A stretch of DNA of 40,629 nucleotides. Source: a virus. The stretch is from IMG/VR virus record IMGVR_UViG_3300028806_000020, positions 1 to 40,629 of that record. One strand, written 5' to 3'. The notes under the pieces are model-generated. The model worked only from the letters and a program-made list of their open reading frames with translations, had not been told where the DNA came from and did no database searches. Shown here piece by piece: positions 16,419-23,443 of this stretch (the first letter of the stretch is position 1; every line of letters starts with the position of its first letter). The position numbers were made by a program, and so were the translations under genes.

Positions 16419-17186
16419 ATGAAAAAAAAGACATCACTTCAAAAAGTAGAAACAAAAGCACCAGCGTTTAATATTGAGACTTTGATTAGTCAAGCGGTTT
16501 CCCAGAATACCTCTGTGGAGTCACTAGAACGCCTTTTAGCCCTCCGAAAACAACTTAAAGATGAATGGGCTAGAGAACAATATGTAAGGGCTCTAGTCGC
16601 ATTTAAAGCCCAATGTCCAAAGATTGAAAAAAGAAAAGCTGTTTACGAGAAAGATAAAAAAACAATTCGTTATAAATTTGCTCCTCTTGAAGATATTGAT
16701 GAGCAGATAAAAAAACCTCTTGCTGATAATGGACTTTCATATAATTTTAATCCAGTAAATAAAGACAACATGGTTGGCGTTAATTGCACGATTACTCATA
16801 TTGCTGGACATTCTGTTACAAGCGAACCGTTCTTTTTACCAGTTGGAAGCGAGCAGTTTATGTCAGAAGTTCAAAAATTTGGCGCAAGAATGACATTTGC
16901 GAAACGATACGTTTTACTTATGGCGCTTGGTATCAATACCGCAGATGAAGATACAGATGCACAAGAGAAACCCGCAGTCGATACAGTCGGTATTGATGAG
17001 GAAGATATCAAGGCAATTGACGAGTCAACAAATCAAGATGAGCTTTTGAAACTTTGCAGTGATTTAAAAAAGAAATATCCGAAAAAACTTAAAACACTTT
17101 TGAATTTATACACAATCCGAAAAGCTGAGATTGAAGAGGCAGAAGCCGAAGATATAAACGCAAAGGCAGAAAAGGATTTGAAATAA
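16419..17186 (+). CDS. erf: ERF-family single-strand annealing recombinase
   Basis: 255 residues. The ERF core is clear: ALVAFKAQCPKIEK, IRYKFAPLEDIDEQIKKPL, DNGLSYNF, CTITHIAGHSV and FGARMTFAKRYVLLMALGI, followed by an acidic DEDTDAQ stretch. The C-terminal 70 residues are a Lys/Glu-rich helix. A good SD (AAGGAG) precedes the ATG. ERF proteins anneal complementary single strands during phage recombination and genome circularisation. It is paired with the YqaJ-type exonuclease 150 bp downstream, the usual two-component arrangement. Confidence 0.88.
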   Translation: MKKKTSLQKVETKAPAFNIETLISQAVSQNTSVESLERLLALRKQLKDEWAREQYVRALVAFKAQCPKIEKRKAVYEKDKKTIRYKFAPLEDIDEQIKKPLADNGLSYNFNPVNKDNMVGVNCTITHIAGHSVTSEPFFLPVGSEQFMSEVQKFGARMTFAKRYVLLMALGINTADEDTDAQEKPAVDTVGIDEEDIKAIDESTNQDELLKLCSDLKKKYPKKLKTLLNLYTIRKAEIEEAEAEDINAKAEKDLK

Positions 17187-17187
17187 T

Positions 17188-17331
17188 ATGAATAATTACG
17201 CACAATATACGCAGGAATACGACAATCCACAACCAAGAATTTGTACCGATTGCGGACAGGAAATAGACGAAGATTTCAATTTATGTCCCTGGGATTGGTG
17301 CGAGGATTGTTTCACTCAATGGAAAGAATAA
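17188..17331 (+). CDS. Small Cys-rich zinc-binding protein
   Basis: 47 residues: an acidic, Tyr/Gln-rich start then CTDCGQE...CPWDWCEDC, giving five Cys in a zinc-ribbon-like spacing. It lies between the annealase and exonuclease genes, so it may link the two; this is inference. It begins one base after the previous stop. Confidence 0.55.
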   Translation: MNNYAQYTQEYDNPQPRICTDCGQEIDEDFNLCPWDWCEDCFTQWKE

Positions 17332-17332
17332 T

Positions 17333-17920
17333 ATGAAGATAATAACTGAATTTGACCAAAGAACAGACGAATGGCTTCAATATAAGCTCGGTAAGTTTGG
17401 AGCAACAGATGGGCAAGCAATTGCAACCAACGGTAAAGGACTTGAAACACTTTGCTTTGAAAAAGTAAGCGAGCGATTAACGGGTAAGCCAAACAGTGAA
17501 TATACAAATCCTGCTATGGAAAATGGCAACACGCTTGAAGAGGAAGCGAGAAATGCGGTAGAGCTTGAGTATGGCACACTAATTACGCAAGTCGGGCTTA
17601 TCGAAATGAATGAACATGTTATTTGTAGTCCTGACGGATTGGTCAAAGATGATGGATTGGTTGAGATAAAATGTCCTTCTAACCGTGTCTTTGTCGAGTA
17701 CTTATACTTCAAAAAGATTGACCCGAAGTATCTCGCTCAAATGCAAATGCAGCTATTTATCTCAGAGCGAAAATGGGTTGATTATGCGCTTTATAACCCA
17801 AATTTCCAGAGGTCGCTTGTTATCACTAGAGTCGAACGGGATGAGGTAATGATTGAAAAATTGAAAGTCGGGATAGAGTTGGGAATTGCAAGAATTACTG
17901 AAATTTTATCTAAAATATGA
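17333..17920 (+). CDS. YqaJ/lambda-exonuclease family recombination nuclease
   Basis: 195 residues, usual for the family. Motifs: FDQRTDEWLQYKLGKFGATD near the N-terminus (helix and catalytic surround), GNTLEEEARNAVE, then the PD-(D/E)xK active site SPDGLV...LVEIKCPSN, and QMQMQLFISERKWVDYALY as the Q-motif helix. It degrades one strand from double-strand ends to give the single strands annealed by the ERF protein. The TGA stop overlaps the next ATG. Confidence 0.88.
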   Translation: MKIITEFDQRTDEWLQYKLGKFGATDGQAIATNGKGLETLCFEKVSERLTGKPNSEYTNPAMENGNTLEEEARNAVELEYGTLITQVGLIEMNEHVICSPDGLVKDDGLVEIKCPSNRVFVEYLYFKKIDPKYLAQMQMQLFISERKWVDYALYNPNFQRSLVITRVERDEVMIEKLKVGIELGIARITEILSKI

Positions 17921-18096
17921 AAGAAAAGAGTCAGTCAAAACGCATAAGGGATTTGCTCTACCGTATCTGGGAGAACTCTAATACTCGGATAAAAGATTCT
18001 GAAATATTTTACCAAATTAGAACTAATGAGATTATTGAAGGATTGCAGAAGGAATTGAGTGAGTTGACCGAGCCACCTGTACCAGAAGATATATGA
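17917..18096 (+). CDS. Small hypothetical protein next to the repeat array
   Basis: 59 residues, basic N-terminal helix (SQSKRIRDLLYRIWENS) and an acidic C-terminus (ELSELTEPPVPEDI). It overlaps the exonuclease stop at its start and its own TGA overlaps the ATG of the first hexamer-array unit (ATGA at 18093-18096). No family recognised. Confidence 0.6.
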   Translation: MKEKSQSKRIRDLLYRIWENSNTRIKDSEIFYQIRTNEIIEGLQKELSELTEPPVPEDI

Positions 18097-18332
18097 ATAA
18101 CTTTCCATTAATAGCAGGATATGATCTTTATTATCGGAGCAGGAGCATGAGCAGGAGCATGAGCAGGAGCGGGAGCGGGAGCATGAGCAGGAGCATGAGC
18201 AGGAGCGGGAGCGGGAGCGGGAGCTGGAGCAGGAGCTGGAGCAGGAGCAGGAGCGGGAGCTGGAGCAGGAGCTGGAGCGGGAGCATGAGCAGGAGCGGGA
18301 GCTGGAGCGGGAGCAGGAGCTGGAGCATATAA
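18093..18332 (+). CDS. Repeat-unit ORF 1, poly(Ser-X), doubtful coding status
   Basis: 79 codons: [16 protein letters not shown] then Ser alternating with Arg, Met, Gly or Trp, ending WSI. Parallel ORFs lie at 18335-18550 (71), 18553-18726 (57) and 18729-18926 (65). The first start is coupled to the previous stop (ATGA); the others follow a TAA by two bases with GGAG nine bases upstream of the ATG. All four frames stay open, because the hexamer never makes a stop in this frame. Variation here changes amino acids, which argues against strong protein selection. The antisense frame gives four TAATG-linked ORFs of (Pro/His-Ala)n at 18108-18944, where most variation is synonymous, but no SD precedes them. 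Confidence 0.35.
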   Translation: MNNFPLIAGYDLYYRSRSMSRSMSRSGSGSMSRSMSRSGSGSGSWSRSWSRSRSGSWSRSWSGSMSRSGSWSGSRSWSI

Positions 18333-18960
18333 CCATGAATAACTTTCCATTAATAGCAGGATATGATCTTTATTATCGGAGCAGGAGCAGGAGCAGGAGC
18401 GGGAGCGGGAGCTGGAGCAGGAGCTGGAGCAGGAGCAGGAGCGGGAGCAGGAGCTGGAGCAGGAGCATGAGCAGGAGCAGGAGCAGGAGCTGGAGCGGGA
18501 GCGGGAGCGGGAGCTGGAGCGGGAGCGGGAGCGGGAGCTGGAGCATATAACCATGAATAACTTTCCATTAATAGCAGGATATGATCTTTATTATCGGAGC
18601 AGGAGCGGGAGCGGGAGCGGGAGCTGGAGCAGGAGCATGAGCAGGAGCAGGAGCATGAGCAGGAGCAGGAGCAGGAGCATGAGCAGGAGCGGGAGCGGGA
18701 GCAGGAGCTGGAGCTGGAGCATATAACCATGAATAACTTTCCATTAATAGCAGGATATGATCTTTATTATCGGAGCAGGAGCTGGAGCTGGAGCGGGAGC
18801 AGGAGCTGGAGCAGGAGCAGGAGCGGGAGCAGGAGCAGGAGCAGGAGCAGGAGCATGAGCAGGAGCAGGAGCATGAGCAGGAGCGGGAGCGGGAGCGGGA
18901 GCAGGAGCTGGAGCTGGAGCATATAACCATGAATAACTTTCCATTAATAGCAGGATATGA
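18093..18960. repeat. Compound tandem array: four units of constant 56 bp plus 20-31 four-letter hexamers
   Basis: Units start at 18093, 18335, 18553 and 18729 (242, 218, 176, 200 bp); a fifth is truncated after 32 bp at 18929-18960. Each has a 45-bp head (ATGAATAACTTTCC and onward), an array of hexamers, and an 11-bp tail AGCATATAACC. Unit length minus 56 is always a multiple of six: 31, 27, 20 and 24 hexamers. Every hexamer is AGC followed by AGG, ATG, GGG or TGG and nothing else; ATG is always followed by AGG. All arrays start with AGCAGG and end with AGCTGG. The array follows the recombination genes and precedes the integrase. Confidence 0.9.
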
Positions 18961-18975
18961 AAGGAGGTGACAAAT

Positions 18976-19338
18976 ATGAGTAAAACAAAAGAAGATTTAC
19001 AAAAAGAATTAGAAGAACTCGAAAAATTAGAGAATAAAGTACAAGAAAAAAAATCAACACTTGAATATAAAAAACTTGATGTTCCTTTTAAAATTGGTGC
19101 TAATTACTTTATCCGAACTGTTACTTACTTTGCAACAGGTAAGGTTAAGGCAATTGTTGGTCAATTTCTTGTTCTTGAAGATGCAGCATGGATAGCCGAT
19201 ACAGGACGATTTATGGAGGCAATCATGGAAGGAAAGCTAAACGAGGTTGAACCTGTATCAGTAGATATGTTTATTAATATTAACTCTATAACGGATGCTT
19301 TTGTTTGGAAGCATGATCTTCCAAGAAAGCAGAAATAA
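18976..19338 (+). CDS. Conserved-type phage protein with N-terminal coiled coil
   Basis: 120 residues from ATG 18976, with an excellent SD (AAAGGAGGTG) eight bases upstream; a GTG at 18967 overlaps that SD and is not used. Residues 3-35 form a coiled coil (KEDLQKELEELEKLENKVQE); the rest is beta-rich (GANYFIRTVTYFATGKVKAIV; GQFLVLEDAAWIADTGRF). The second half looks like a familiar small phage protein, but I cannot name its function. The SD overlaps the truncated fifth repeat unit. Confidence 0.65.
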   Translation: MSKTKEDLQKELEELEKLENKVQEKKSTLEYKKLDVPFKIGANYFIRTVTYFATGKVKAIVGQFLVLEDAAWIADTGRFMEAIMEGKLNEVEPVSVDMFININSITDAFVWKHDLPRKQK

Positions 19339-19378
19339 GTTTTGAGCTGGGTGCGATAGCGTGATCCGCACGATAGAT

Positions 19379-20302
19379 ATGAAAACTTTACAAACACACA
19401 TAGACGATTTTTTGAGATACCTGGATGTAGAGAAAAACTCAAGTAAGCTCACAATCCGTGAGTACAGACGGTATTTAAGGACGTTTCGACAATGGTTTGA
19501 CCAAAATTATCCAGACTCTACCATTGAAGATTTAGATATGCCAATAATCCGAGCGTTTAGAGTTTATTTATCCGAACGTGCTAATGTTCGAGGGGGCAAC
19601 TTGGCAAAAGTATCACAAAACCATTACGTTATTTGCTTGCGGTCATTTCTGAAATATCTGTTAAAGAATGACGTTTCCACACTCGAACCGAGTAAAATAG
19701 AGCTGCCAAAGACTCACTCACGCTCTCCAAAATTCCTAGATTCCTCGCAAGTTGAAAAATTACTGGCAATGCCGGATATAAAAACCTCATGGGGTTTGCG
19801 TGACCGCACAATCCTTGAGTTATTTTTCAGTACAGGCTTGCGAGTCTCAGAGCTTTTTAGATTGAACCGAGATAGCGTTAATCTGACCCGTAAAGAGTTT
19901 TCTATAGTTGGCAAAGGTGACAAAACACGACTGGTGTTTATTTCAGACGATTGTGCAAAATGGATTGAAAAATATCTGAATATTAGAGAAAAAGATAATT
20001 TTAAGCCACTTTTTGTGAGATATTCGCAAAAAAGGGATCAAAATGGGGAAAAAATGCGACTTTCAGTCAGTTCGATAGAAAGAATGGTCAAGAGTTACAT
20101 TAAACTTGCTGGTATTCCAGTAGATGCTACACCACATACGCTTCGTCACTCTTTCGCCTCGGATCTTTTGAGGAACGGAGCAAATTTGATACAGGTGCAA
20201 AAGATGCTTGGACACTCGAATGTTGCGACAACGCAAATCTATACTCATGTTACAGACGATGAATTGCGTGAAGCTCACAAAAAGTTTCATGCGAACAAGT
20301 AG
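19379..20302 (+). CDS. Tyrosine recombinase / integrase, XerD-like
   Basis: 307 residues from ATG 19379 (a GTG at 19361 is possible). The N-terminal SAM-like domain (about 1-85) and catalytic domain (about 105-300) are complete. Active-site motifs: FSTGLRVSEL (Arg), GKGDKTR (Lys), HTLRHSFASDLL (His-x-x-Arg), LGHSNVATTQIYTHV (His and the nucleophile Tyr). It ends DDELREAHKKFHANK, a form I associate with candidate-phyla-radiation XerD proteins. It could integrate the phage or resolve multimers; no att site was identified, though the array upstream is a possible location. Confidence 0.88.
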   Translation: MKTLQTHIDDFLRYLDVEKNSSKLTIREYRRYLRTFRQWFDQNYPDSTIEDLDMPIIRAFRVYLSERANVRGGNLAKVSQNHYVICLRSFLKYLLKNDVSTLEPSKIELPKTHSRSPKFLDSSQVEKLLAMPDIKTSWGLRDRTILELFFSTGLRVSELFRLNRDSVNLTRKEFSIVGKGDKTRLVFISDDCAKWIEKYLNIREKDNFKPLFVRYSQKRDQNGEKMRLSVSSIERMVKSYIKLAGIPVDATPHTLRHSFASDLLRNGANLIQVQKMLGHSNVATTQIYTHVTDDELREAHKKFHANK

Positions 20303-20321
20303 CTCAGATTAGGCATAAAAT

Positions 20322-20465
20322 ATGAAAAAAGAAGAAATAATTGAGATTTTAAGAAAAAAGACAAGACCGTATAAGGATATTAGTCGAAAACAATTACATA
20401 TGAACAATGGATATAATCAAGCACTTGATGAGATCATCAAATTCTTAGAAAAGAAACTAGATTAG
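20322..20465 (+). CDS. Small hypothetical protein
   Basis: 47 residues, Lys/Glu-rich: MKKEEIIEILRKKTRPYKD, then a linker with HMNNGYNQALDEIIKFLEKK. The C-terminal N-G-Y-N-x-A-L-D-E-I pattern is common in tiny phage proteins. There is no SD. Function unknown. Too short for a confident family call. Confidence 0.5.
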   Translation: MKKEEIIEILRKKTRPYKDISRKQLHMNNGYNQALDEIIKFLEKKLD

Positions 20466-20507
20466 AGCAACAACGGACTCTTTGTAGAACTGAAAGGAGG
20501 TGTAAAT

Positions 20508-20771
20508 ATGGAAGATATAATCGTAAAAGGTGATGAGCTTCAAAAAATAATAAAAGAATCATTACCTGAAATATTCAAAGAAAAGTTTACTAAAACATAC
20601 AGTAATCCAATAGTTGATATTTTGGAAAAGGAAATCAAAAGTCAGGAAGGTGCTATTACATTATTTATTCGAGAACAAATTAGCAGTATTCTTACTGATG
20701 ATAAATTTAAAGATTTAATAACTAAAGAGGTTGTTGGTGCAATGTTAGCTAAGGGATTGAATAGTCGTTAG
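20508..20771 (+). CDS. Hypothetical helical early protein
   Basis: 87 residues with an excellent SD (AAAGGAGGTG, seven bases upstream), matching that of the 18976 gene. Mostly amphipathic helix, charged (DELQKIIKESLPEIFKEKF), no Cys. It may oligomerise. Followed by the structured RNA A. No family recognised. Confidence 0.65.
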   Translation: MEDIIVKGDELQKIIKESLPEIFKEKFTKTYSNPIVDILEKEIKSQEGAITLFIREQISSILTDDKFKDLITKEVVGAMLAKGLNSR

Positions 20772-20859
20772 TTCTTGCGGGTGTTCTCAATTTCGCAAGG
20801 ACTTGAGGACGCCACGGAGAGATTAAGAGGCAACAAAGATAGATTATTAGGAGTGGAAC

Positions 20860-20963
20860 ATTGAAAATTGAATACTAGGGTAAAAAGGCATTAGGTTGAA
20901 GTTTATGCGCTGGGTGAAAAGACGTTTTCATCAATTCAACCCCCCTAGTATTGAGTTTTTAAT
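20860..20963 (+). ncRNA. Structured RNA A (family with RNAs B and C)
   Basis: 104 nt between genes. Outer stem ATTGAAAA (20860-20867) with TTTTTAAT (20956-20963); next AATACTAGGG (20871-20880) with CCCTAGTATT (20943-20952), perfect over 10 bp; then GGTTGAA (20894-20900) with TTCAACC (20935-20941); then GGTGAAAA (20913-20920), loop GACG, TTTTCATC (20925-20932). It shares the 5' ATTGAAT and 3' ATTGAGTTTTTAAT ends with B. The stretch 20772-20859 holds no gene that I can support. Confidence 0.6.
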
Positions 20964-20975
20964 GATTAAAAAATT

Positions 20976-21125
20976 ATGAAGCCAAGTAAGCATAGAAAAA
21001 TATTAGTTGAAGCAATCGCAAGAGGATGGTGTTATCCCGAAAACTCTTATCGAGAAATGGATGTTGATTTAGCATTAGCAATTGCACAAGAAATCGAGAA
21101 AATATTACCTGAATTAAAAAAATGA
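20976..21125 (+). CDS. Small hypothetical protein
   Basis: 49 residues; basic start (KPSKHRKILVEAIARGW) then an acidic helix (DVDLALAIAQEIEKILPEL). The TGA overlaps the next start (ATGA). It begins 13 bp after RNA A, with no SD. Family not recognised. Confidence 0.5.
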   Translation: MKPSKHRKILVEAIARGWCYPENSYREMDVDLALAIAQEIEKILPELKK

Positions 21126-21322
21126 ATGATTACCAATTAGTTTGTCCTACGTGTAGTTACGAGTATTTCGATACTATCGGTGGCAAGGATATAAAAATTA
21201 CAAAATGTGCGAGAGATGGCACATTTAACGTAAGCAATAAAGATATAGATGCTTGGTATACCCATGAAGGTGCATTACTAATACATTTCAAAAAGGATAA
21301 GTATTATGAAAAAACAAATTGA
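21122..21322 (+). CDS. Small zinc-finger-like protein
   Basis: 66 residues: CPTCSYEYFDTIGG...KCARDGTFN gives a CxxC plus a later Cys, a partial zinc ribbon. The start is coupled to the previous gene by ATGA. The C-terminus is Lys-rich. It overlaps the next gene by 17 bp. Probably nucleic-acid or protein binding; function unknown. Confidence 0.55.
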   Translation: MNDYQLVCPTCSYEYFDTIGGKDIKITKCARDGTFNVSNKDIDAWYTHEGALLIHFKKDKYYEKTN

Positions 21323-21653
21323 CATTGGAAAATATCAGGATTTTATAGACGCAGGTTTCAAAGAATGTTCAGGTTGTGGGTGGGCTTTTGCTCCGGCAGA
21401 ATTTGACAAACACAATTGTGATGATATGAAAAAGCCAGCGCATAACGGTCATGCTCTTGATGACAAACCATGCAATAAGGATTGTCCCGCATGGGAAGAG
21501 GAAGAACAAGGATTAGAATGTTGTGTTTGTAGAAAAGTTAAACCGGATGTCTCAAATCGAGCTTGTGCATATCAAGCAGAGATCAACAATGACAAAAAGT
21601 ATATAGAGCAAATTTGTGATGATTGCGAATACGAGCATAGAATGGACATCTAG
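21306..21653 (+). CDS. Cys-rich multi-zinc-ribbon protein
   Basis: 115 residues with about 11 Cys: CSGCGWAFAP, CNKDCPAW, CCVCRKVKP and CDDCEYEH. At least two zinc ribbons are likely. Acidic (WEEEEQG). One of the largest members of the small-gene block at 20.3-25.2 kb. The pattern is like phage-encoded RNA-polymerase or host-factor binding proteins, but no family was recognised. Confidence 0.6.
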   Translation: MKKQIDIGKYQDFIDAGFKECSGCGWAFAPAEFDKHNCDDMKKPAHNGHALDDKPCNKDCPAWEEEEQGLECCVCRKVKPDVSNRACAYQAEINNDKKYIEQICDDCEYEHRMDI

Positions 21654-21679
21654 TCCGAAGAACAATAGTAATTAAAACC

Positions 21680-21946
21680 ATGAGAGTATATATTTGTGAC
21701 CATTGCAGAAAATCAATTTCATCAATAAATCAAATCAAATTGATGTACAAACAATGGAGTGATGACAAAGAACCGAGAGAATTTATTGAAGTATGCGAAG
21801 AATGTTTTTGGAAAATAGAGCAATGGGCTGGTAGAAAAAGAGAGCCTTGGATGACATTTTACAACGAGAAAATAAAACCAAATATGGACTTCAAGGAAAT
21901 AGACGAGATTTACGCAGAAGAAAAACCTAAAAAAGATCAGGCCTAA
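21680..21946 (+). CDS. Zinc-ribbon protein
   Basis: 88 residues: CDHCRKSISS and CEECFWK, a two-knuckle ribbon, then a Trp-rich helix (WAGRKREPWMTFYNEK) and an acidic/Lys tail. The start context TTAAAACCATGAGAGTA closely matches the start context of the 24272 gene. Function unknown. Confidence 0.6.
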   Translation: MRVYICDHCRKSISSINQIKLMYKQWSDDKEPREFIEVCEECFWKIEQWAGRKREPWMTFYNEKIKPNMDFKEIDEIYAEEKPKKDQA

Positions 21947-21969
21947 AAAGCATTCATTTTAGAAGTAAT

Positions 21970-22194
21970 ATGGATAAAATATTTGAATTAGTTGAATACA
22001 TAAACAGACATAAAAAACTGAGCTTTTGTGTTAATTGGTTTTTTTATACGTCAATCTTAATGCTATCAAACTTATCTGTTTTATCTTGGCAGTATTGGAC
22101 GATTTTACTTGTGTTAGTTATCATAAATTCTAAGAATTATATTGACGGGCGACAGGATCAAGAAGAATTTGAGAAAAAGTGGAGACGAGCCTAA
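21970..22194 (+). CDS. Small two-helix membrane protein
   Basis: 74 residues with two hydrophobic segments, about 18-34 (LSFCVNWFFYTSILML) and 38-52 (LSWQYWTILLVLVI), and a charged C-terminus (DGRQDQEEFEKKWRRA). It may be a superinfection-exclusion or membrane-adaptation protein; that is inference. The start context TTTTAGAAGTAATAT also precedes the gene at 24067. Confidence 0.55.
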   Translation: MDKIFELVEYINRHKKLSFCVNWFFYTSILMLSNLSVLSWQYWTILLVLVIINSKNYIDGRQDQEEFEKKWRRA

Positions 22195-22205
22195 AAGCGT
22201 ATATT

Positions 22206-22385
22206 ATGAGTATAAAAACAACACCAAGATCGTTACCAACAAAACATGGAAACTGTAGAGAGTGTCATGGAAGTGGTACTGTGGGAATGTATCAAGATAG
22301 ATGCACTAATTGTAATGGGACTGGTTACGATCCAGTTATACAACCAGAGGAAACAAAAAACTGGAATCGGGGAGAGGATTATTAA
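22206..22385 (+). CDS. DnaJ-type zinc-finger mini-protein
   Basis: 59 residues from ATG 22206 (a longer frame from 22179 overlaps the previous gene). Two CxxCxGxG motifs: CRECHGSGTVG and CTNCNGTG, the cysteine-rich module of DnaJ. A stand-alone module like this can bind unfolded protein. The phage also has GroES/GroEL and a second such mini-protein at 36615. Preceded by the motif AAAAGCGTATA instead of an SD. Confidence 0.65.
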   Translation: MSIKTTPRSLPTKHGNCRECHGSGTVGMYQDRCTNCNGTGYDPVIQPEETKNWNRGEDY

Positions 22386-22405
22386 TTCAAAAAGCGTATA
22401 GAGTT

Positions 22406-22546
22406 ATGACTAAAAAAAGAATATTTATAATTTATGAGCCAGCCGATGATTTTGAAATTGAAAATACGGCAGATAAAATAAAAGAATGGTTACAAAAGAA
22501 TCATGCAAAGCATTATGTTAGCGTTGAAATCATCGAAAATGATTAA
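22406..22546 (+). CDS. Small hypothetical protein
   Basis: 46 residues, alpha/beta: MTKKRIFIIYEPADDFEIEN, then a helix (KIKEWLQKNHAKHY) and a strand (VSVEIIEND). The compact strand-helix-strand pattern suggests a small folded domain. Preceded by AAAAGCGTATA. Function unknown. Confidence 0.5.
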   Translation: MTKKRIFIIYEPADDFEIENTADKIKEWLQKNHAKHYVSVEIIEND

Positions 22547-22564
22547 TTGTAAATACGTATATAA

Positions 22565-22657
22565 ATGAGTATGAAAAAATGCAAAAAATGTAAATTCTTA
22601 AATGATACCGAAGCTATGTATTGCAATAATTGCGGTACATATATCGGAGAAGATTAG
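22565..22657 (+). CDS. Tiny zinc-ribbon protein
   Basis: 30 residues with CKKCKFLND...CNNCGTY: a complete minimal zinc ribbon, similar to the N-terminal ribbon of zinc-ribbon membrane proteins. Too short for a firm call, but the four-Cys spacing is hard to get by chance. No SD. Confidence 0.5.
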   Translation: MSMKKCKKCKFLNDTEAMYCNNCGTYIGED

Positions 22658-22677
22658 GCGTAAGGCCGTATAGAAGT

Positions 22678-22860
22678 ATGGGTGAATGGCAAAAAAGAAA
22701 ATTAAAGTATAAACGCTCAAAACAACGGGCATCATTTTGTCCAACGTGCGACGAAGAATTGGACGATTTACAGCTTATAAATGAATCGGATTCTTGTAAA
22801 TGTGGAACTTGGAGTGAAACATTTGAAGGCGGAGTGAGTTTCAAGCCTTTTGATGCGTAA
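22678..22860 (+). CDS. Small zinc-ribbon protein
   Basis: 60 residues from ATG 22678. Basic start (GEWQKRKLKYKRSKQRASF), then CPTCDEELDD...SCKCGTWSE. The spacing fits a ribbon. The upstream context GGCCGTATAGAAGTATG again carries a CGTATA element near the start. Confidence 0.5.
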   Translation: MGEWQKRKLKYKRSKQRASFCPTCDEELDDLQLINESDSCKCGTWSETFEGGVSFKPFDA

Positions 22861-22880
22861 TAATGGAGGGAATTAGGAGT

Positions 22881-23009
22881 ATGAATTATTTACAAATAGC
22901 TATTATTTTCGCAATTGGTCAACTCGTAGGAGCTTTCAATCTTTGGTTTCTTATCCGAAAATATAAAAGATCGTTGGGTATGAATCCTGATCCGCTAGGC
23001 GGAAACTAA
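22881..23009 (+). CDS. Small single-pass membrane protein
   Basis: 42 residues: one hydrophobic helix (LQIAIIFAIGQLVGAFNLWFL) followed by a basic stretch (RKYKRSLG) and a polar end. AGGAG lies immediately before the ATG. The stretch 23010-23104 holds an open frame without a start codon (DKDKEEC and onward) that I do not call. Confidence 0.5.
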   Translation: MNYLQIAIIFAIGQLVGAFNLWFLIRKYKRSLGMNPDPLGGN

Positions 23010-23104
23010 CTGACAAAGATAAAGAGGAATGTAATCAGGATTTTGACACTCGTGATCCGAGAGCAAGTTTTGTGCCGGATCAGTCCGAATAATAAGTAAG
23101 AATT

Positions 23105-23284
23105 ATGCCTATTGAAGATCAACCATGTCCAACAGGAAACTGCATAGGAGTGTTGGAACCGAAATATATAATTAATCAGGGAAAAGCTAGTCCAGGGGGA
23201 GGCGCACCGATATATAACTATAGAAATGTTTTATTTCAATGCTGGAAATGTAAGACGGTTGAAGTAATAGATAGTGCCTACTAG
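23105..23284 (+). CDS. Small zinc-binding protein
   Basis: 59 residues: PCPTGNC near the start and CWKCKTVEV near the end give a two-knuckle ribbon around a central loop (KASPGGGAPIYNYRN). Its stop is two bases before RNA B. Function unknown. Confidence 0.5.
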   Translation: MPIEDQPCPTGNCIGVLEPKYIINQGKASPGGGAPIYNYRNVLFQCWKCKTVEVIDSAY

Positions 23285-23285
23285 G

Positions 23286-23408
23286 GTTGAGAATTGAATG
23301 CGAGCTAGATGTGGGGGGATTGAAAGTTAGGATCTTTGAAAAGATGAAAGTATTTCGCCTAACTCATAGTGAACCCGAACGTGTCTAGCTTGCAATTGAG
23401 TTCTTAAT
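23286..23408 (+). ncRNA. Structured RNA B (family with RNAs A and C)
   Basis: 123 nt. Outer stem GTTGAGAA (23286-23293) with TTCTTAAT (23401-23408). Compared with RNA A, an A-U pair is replaced by G-C on both sides, a compensatory change. Next GCGAGCTAGA (23300-23309) with TCTAGCTTGC (23384-23393), ten pairs; then GTTAGG (23326-23331) with CCTAAC (23358-23363), and an inner ATCTT/AAGAT hairpin. It is followed by a CTGAG/CTCAG hairpin (23418-23434) and then RNA C. Confidence 0.6.
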
Positions 23409-23443
23409 TCTAATAACTGAGTGCAAGTCTCAGGGGGATAGCA

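Noticed and set aside
18138-18330. Gly-Ala reading of the array using TGA as Gly (genetic code 25)
   Set aside because: In the frame GGA-GCN the only interruptions are TGA, which code 25 would read as Gly. But TGA ends many genes here with clean ATGA overlaps (10004, 13533, 17920, 26043, 39480), so the standard code applies.
18093-18960. CRISPR array
   Set aside because: The constant parts are 56 bp, but the intervening sequence is a low-complexity hexamer repeat of variable length, not unique spacers, and no cas genes are present.
23010-23095. Short acidic frame DKDKEECNQDF and onward
   Set aside because: Open for 28 codons but lacks any ATG, GTG or TTG start in frame.
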